Origin: Alicyclobacillus shizuokensis NBRC 103103
GTDB lineage: Bacteria; Bacillota; Bacilli; Alicyclobacillales; Alicyclobacillaceae
Reading direction: 5' to 3'
DNA: 64,000 bases
Assembly: GCF_001552255.1 (NCBI RefSeq)
Contig: NZ_BCQV01000001.1
Span: 1 to 64,000 of the forward strand
The notes under the pieces were generated by a model that had not been told where the DNA came from, made no database searches, and saw nothing but the letters and a program-made list of their open reading frames with translations. This document shows, piece after piece, positions 61,693-64,000 of the stretch; positions within the stretch are counted from its first letter, which is position 1; the number at the start of each line of letters is the position of its first letter. Position numbers and translations under genes: made by a program.

Positions 61693-62655
61693 TCAATTTC
61701 CACGCACGCCCAACATATCCTTGACCTTCGCAACGTCCCGCGCAATCTGCTCGCGCAGTTCCTCTAACCCGGCAAACTTTCGCTCCTCCCGCACACGCCT
61801 CAGGAAAGATACGGTCAGAATCCGGTCGTACAAATCTTGCTCTACCCCAAACAAGTGCGTCTCCAAACGGAACTCCCGGCCATCAACCGTGGGCCGGTAG
61901 CCCGCGTTGAGCACGCCAAACCAGTTTCTCCTGCGCGTGTGCTCCCGTCGCTCCTGCTCCAACTCATCCCATTCGACCGAGACCGCATAGACGCCGGGCG
62001 CGGGCAACACGTATTCATCCAGCAACTCCAAGTTTGCAGTGGGAAAACCGATAGTCCGCCCGCGCGCATCCCCGTGCACCACCCGACCTTCAATTCGGTA
62101 GGGGCGCCCCAACAAGGCCTCCGCCGCCTCCACCCGACCATACGCCAGGTGCTCGCGAATGTGGGAACTGCTCACTTTAAGACCGTTCTCCTCCACGTGG
62201 TCCACCACGCTCACGGGTACGCCCAGTTCTGCACAGAGCCGGCGTAGATCCTCCACATCCGCGCGCCCGCCTTGACCAAAATGAAAGTCCGATCCCACCA
62301 CCACGCGGCAGGGACGAAGTGGACCCAGGTGGTCTCGTACAAAAGTTTCAGCCGAGGTCTTGGCGTAGGTGCGGGAAAACTCCACCATGTACAGAACGTC
62401 GACTCCGAGCGCCCTCATTTGCCGCACCTTTTCTGCATACGGCGTCAGCGAAGCCCGGTACTCTTCCCGCCCACCGAGCACCCAGGCGGGGTGAGGCCAG
62501 AGGCTGTACACCGCCAGTTCCGCCTGCGGCTCGGCTTGTCGGGCGGCCTGCAGAATCGCTTGGTGACCGATGTGCACGCCGTCAAACTTGCCAATCGCCA
62601 TCACACACGCCCGGTCGCGTGCCGGGGGCCTGTCCTTGACGTCGATTACTTGCAT
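61693..62655 (-). CDS. ribF: Bifunctional riboflavin kinase/FAD synthetase
   Basis: A 320-residue enzyme making FMN and FAD. The N-terminal adenylyltransferase domain has AIGKFDGVHIGHQAILQAAR (GxFDGxHxGH) and VVVGSDFHFGQGGRADV; SSSHIREHLAYGRVEAAEAL follows. The C-terminal kinase has VHGDARGRTIGFPTANLEL (the GxPTAN motif) and GVLNAGYRPTV. The ATG follows GAAGGGCG and overlaps truB by ten bases, so truB-ribF form one transcript. Confidence 0.96.
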   Translation of the reverse strand: MQVIDVKDRPPARDRACVMAIGKFDGVHIGHQAILQAARQAEPQAELAVYSLWPHPAWVLGGREEYRASLTPYAEKVRQMRALGVDVLYMVEFSRTYAKTSAETFVRDHLGPLRPCRVVVGSDFHFGQGGRADVEDLRRLCAELGVPVSVVDHVEENGLKVSSSHIREHLAYGRVEAAEALLGRPYRIEGRVVHGDARGRTIGFPTANLELLDEYVLPAPGVYAVSVEWDELEQERREHTRRRNWFGVLNAGYRPTVDGREFRLETHLFGVEQDLYDRILTVSFLRRVREERKFAGLEELREQIARDVAKVKDMLGVRGN

Positions 62656-63572
62656 GGCACGCCCTTCTTCCAGAAAACTTTGCGCGGCCGGACCCAACCA
62701 CGCCCGGCCTCACGGTGAACCCGACCCACTGCCAACAAACTCCCATCCGAGGCCATGACCGCGACATCCCCGGCTGTTTCTGCCGTCCCCAGATCCACGT
62801 CCGGCGGCAATGGTACAGCTTGCCCATGCACCAAGCGCTGACCCTGCCCGCCTTCGAGACACAGACGCGGCAGCGCAGCAACCGCCTCTTCCATCGGCCG
62901 CAGCGCCCGCGCCGGATCGGCGGCGTTCTCCCACTCCGACAGCCGGACGGCCTGGGTCAGATCAAACCGCCCCGACCGGGTCCGCCGCAGCGATCCCATG
63001 TGGGCCGGCAGACCGAGGGCCTGTCCCCAGTCCCTGCACAACGAACGGACATACGTGCCCGTCGAACACACCACACGAAACCACGCGCGCGCCTCATCCC
63101 CGGGTGTGAAGGAAACAACCTCCAGCTTGCTGATCTGCACACGCCGCAGCGGCAGCTGCAGGGCCTCGCCCCGCCGCGCCCGCTCATACGCGCGCTGGCC
63201 GTCAATATGTACTGCCGAGTAGGCGGGTACCCGTTGGTCGTAGCCCCCGACAAATCGCCGCGCCGCCGCCTCGACCGCCTCCACCCGCAGTTGGCGCGCC
63301 GAGGCGGACGCCACCACCAGGCCGCTGGCATCGTCCGTATCCGTGGCCCGGCCGAACACGACCTCACCCTCGTACGCCTTGTCCGCGGCCGAAACATACT
63401 CCAACAAACGTGTGGCATCGCCCACGCACAGCACCAATACCCCAGTGGCGTCCGGATCGAGCGTACCCGCGTGGCCAACTTTGCGGGTTCCGAGGCGCTG
63501 TCTTACTCTGGCCACCACGTCATGGGAGGTCATCCCCGGAGGTTTGTCCACCACAAGAATTCCGTGCACCAT
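62646..63572 (-). CDS. truB: tRNA pseudouridine(55) synthase TruB
   Basis: A 308-residue pseudouridine synthase for U55 of the T-loop. ILVVDKPPGMTSHDVVARVR and KVGHAGTLDPDATGVLVLCV carry the catalytic Asp; YEGEVVFGRATDTDDASG and CSTGTYVRSLCRDWGQAL follow; a short C-terminal PUA-like tail ends the protein. The ATG is chosen by family length; the frame extends about 50 codons upstream without support. It follows nrnA by 16 bases. Confidence 0.96.
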   Translation of the reverse strand: MVHGILVVDKPPGMTSHDVVARVRQRLGTRKVGHAGTLDPDATGVLVLCVGDATRLLEYVSAADKAYEGEVVFGRATDTDDASGLVVASASARQLRVEAVEAAARRFVGGYDQRVPAYSAVHIDGQRAYERARRGEALQLPLRRVQISKLEVVSFTPGDEARAWFRVVCSTGTYVRSLCRDWGQALGLPAHMGSLRRTRSGRFDLTQAVRLSEWENAADPARALRPMEEAVAALPRLCLEGGQGQRLVHGQAVPLPPDVDLGTAETAGDVAVMASDGSLLAVGRVHREAGRGWVRPRKVFWKKGVPCK

Positions 63573-63588
63573 CCGCCAACCATCCCCG

Positions 63589-64000
63589 TCAAACGCGGCC
63601 CAACTCGGTGGCAACCGCCATTGTGAACCTATCCATCGCCTCGGCCAACGGCAGCCCCAGCGTGCAGCCGGCAGCCCGGACATGGCCTCCACCGCCAAAC
63701 TGCTGAGCAATCTTAGCCACATCCACCCGCCGCTTCGAACGTAGAGACACCTTCACCTTGCCGTCCGGCGTCTCCCGGAATAACAGCCCGACCTCCACCG
63801 TATCGACGCTACGCGCGAAACCCACCAGACCCTCCGCGTCATCGTCATCGGCGCCCGCCTCCGCCAACATGGCGCGGGTCACGTAAATGGTGGCCAGGCG
63901 CCCGTTCTCCTGCAAACGCAGGTTGGCCAGAGCCGCCTGCAGCAACCGCATCTGCGGCCAGGTACGCGATTCCAGCGCCGGCTCCGCCACATCGTAGGGC
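63589..64000 (-). CDS. nrnA: Oligoribonuclease/pAp phosphatase NrnA, C-terminal part
   Basis: Only the last about 136 residues are in the window; the gene continues past 64000. PYDVAEPALESRTWPQMRLL, DAEGLVGFARSVDTVEVGLL and the DHHA1 motif FGGGGHVRAAG identify the C-terminal domain of the DHH-family NrnA, which degrades 2-5 nt RNAs and 3'-phosphoadenosine-5'-phosphate. In Bacillota ribosome-operon contexts it precedes truB (rbfA-nrnA-truB), as here. Confidence 0.9.
   Translation of the reverse strand, partial: PYDVAEPALESRTWPQMRLLQAALANLRLQENGRLATIYVTRAMLAEAGADDDDAEGLVGFARSVDTVEVGLLFRETPDGKVKVSLRSKRRVDVAKIAQQFGGGGHVRAAGCTLGLPLAEAMDRFTMAVATELGRV

Overview
The window reads as chromosome of an endospore-forming Bacillota with moderately high GC. 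It carries cotE, spoVS, spoVFA/spoVFB, spoIIIE, tepA and ylzJ, several tiny YjcZ-type sporulation proteins, a CotD-like coat protein and YheC/YheD-type coat ATP-grasp proteins. The backbone follows the Bacillus order rpsO-pnp-ylxY-mlpA-dut/dpa-asd-dapG-dapA-rnj-tepA-spoIIIE-ymfK-rodZ-pgsA-cinA-recA-rny-ymdB-spoVS-cotE-miaB-ricA-mutS-mutL-miaA-hfq, nearly all on the minus strand. The GC content and the extra genes suggest an Alicyclobacillaceae-like lineage rather than Bacillus; genus is not determinable by eye.

Layout. (1) About 1-7950 is an accessory zone in which small sporulation genes (four YjcZ-like, one Gly/Tyr-tailed relative, one CotD-like, each group with its own hairpin terminator) are interleaved with broken mobile DNA: a terminase large-subunit pseudogene, a decayed hicA beside an intact hicB, an internally deleted IS110 transposase, a DnaB-type helicase remnant that lost its Walker A, and an IS256 remnant that cuts it. 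(2) 8027-9818: a c-di-AMP (ydaO/yuaA) riboswitch with a perfect terminator in front of a ProP-type MFS osmolyte/metabolite symporter. (3) 10036-11303: an eleven-tRNA array with promoter and terminator. (4) 11350-20172: hfq, miaA, a class I methyltransferase, mutL, mutS, ricA, miaB. (5) 20222-26394: cotE followed by a four-gene cluster of three ATP-grasp proteins and one ATP-grasp/amidoligase fusion, probably a spore-surface peptide-bond-forming system. (6) 26663-30420: M19 dipeptidase, spoVS, ymdB, rny. (7) 30647-34954: an ssuDCB-A alkanesulfonate operon plus a YezD-like gene. (8) 35162-43142: recX, recA, a DEAD-box helicase, cinA, pgsA, yajQ, rodZ, ymfK. (9) 43189-51198: a BMP-like lipoprotein, two unrecognised genes, spoIIIE, ylzJ, tepA, RNase J. 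(10) 51199-64000: the dap/asd/dipicolinate operon, dut, M16 peptidase, ylxY-type deacetylase, pnp, rpsO, ribF, truB and the end of nrnA.

How the parts work together. dapG, asd and dapA make dihydrodipicolinate, which SpoVFA/SpoVFB oxidise to the spore-core chelator dipicolinate. SpoIIIE, SpoVS, CotE, the YheC/D cluster and the tiny proteins serve sporulation. RNase Y, RicA, PNPase, RNase J, Hfq and the DEAD-box protein form an RNA-turnover set; RecA/RecX and MutS/MutL serve DNA maintenance. The most distinctive content is the ATP-grasp/amidoligase coat cluster, the decayed hicA with retained hicB, and the sporulation cassettes duplicated amid prophage and IS debris.
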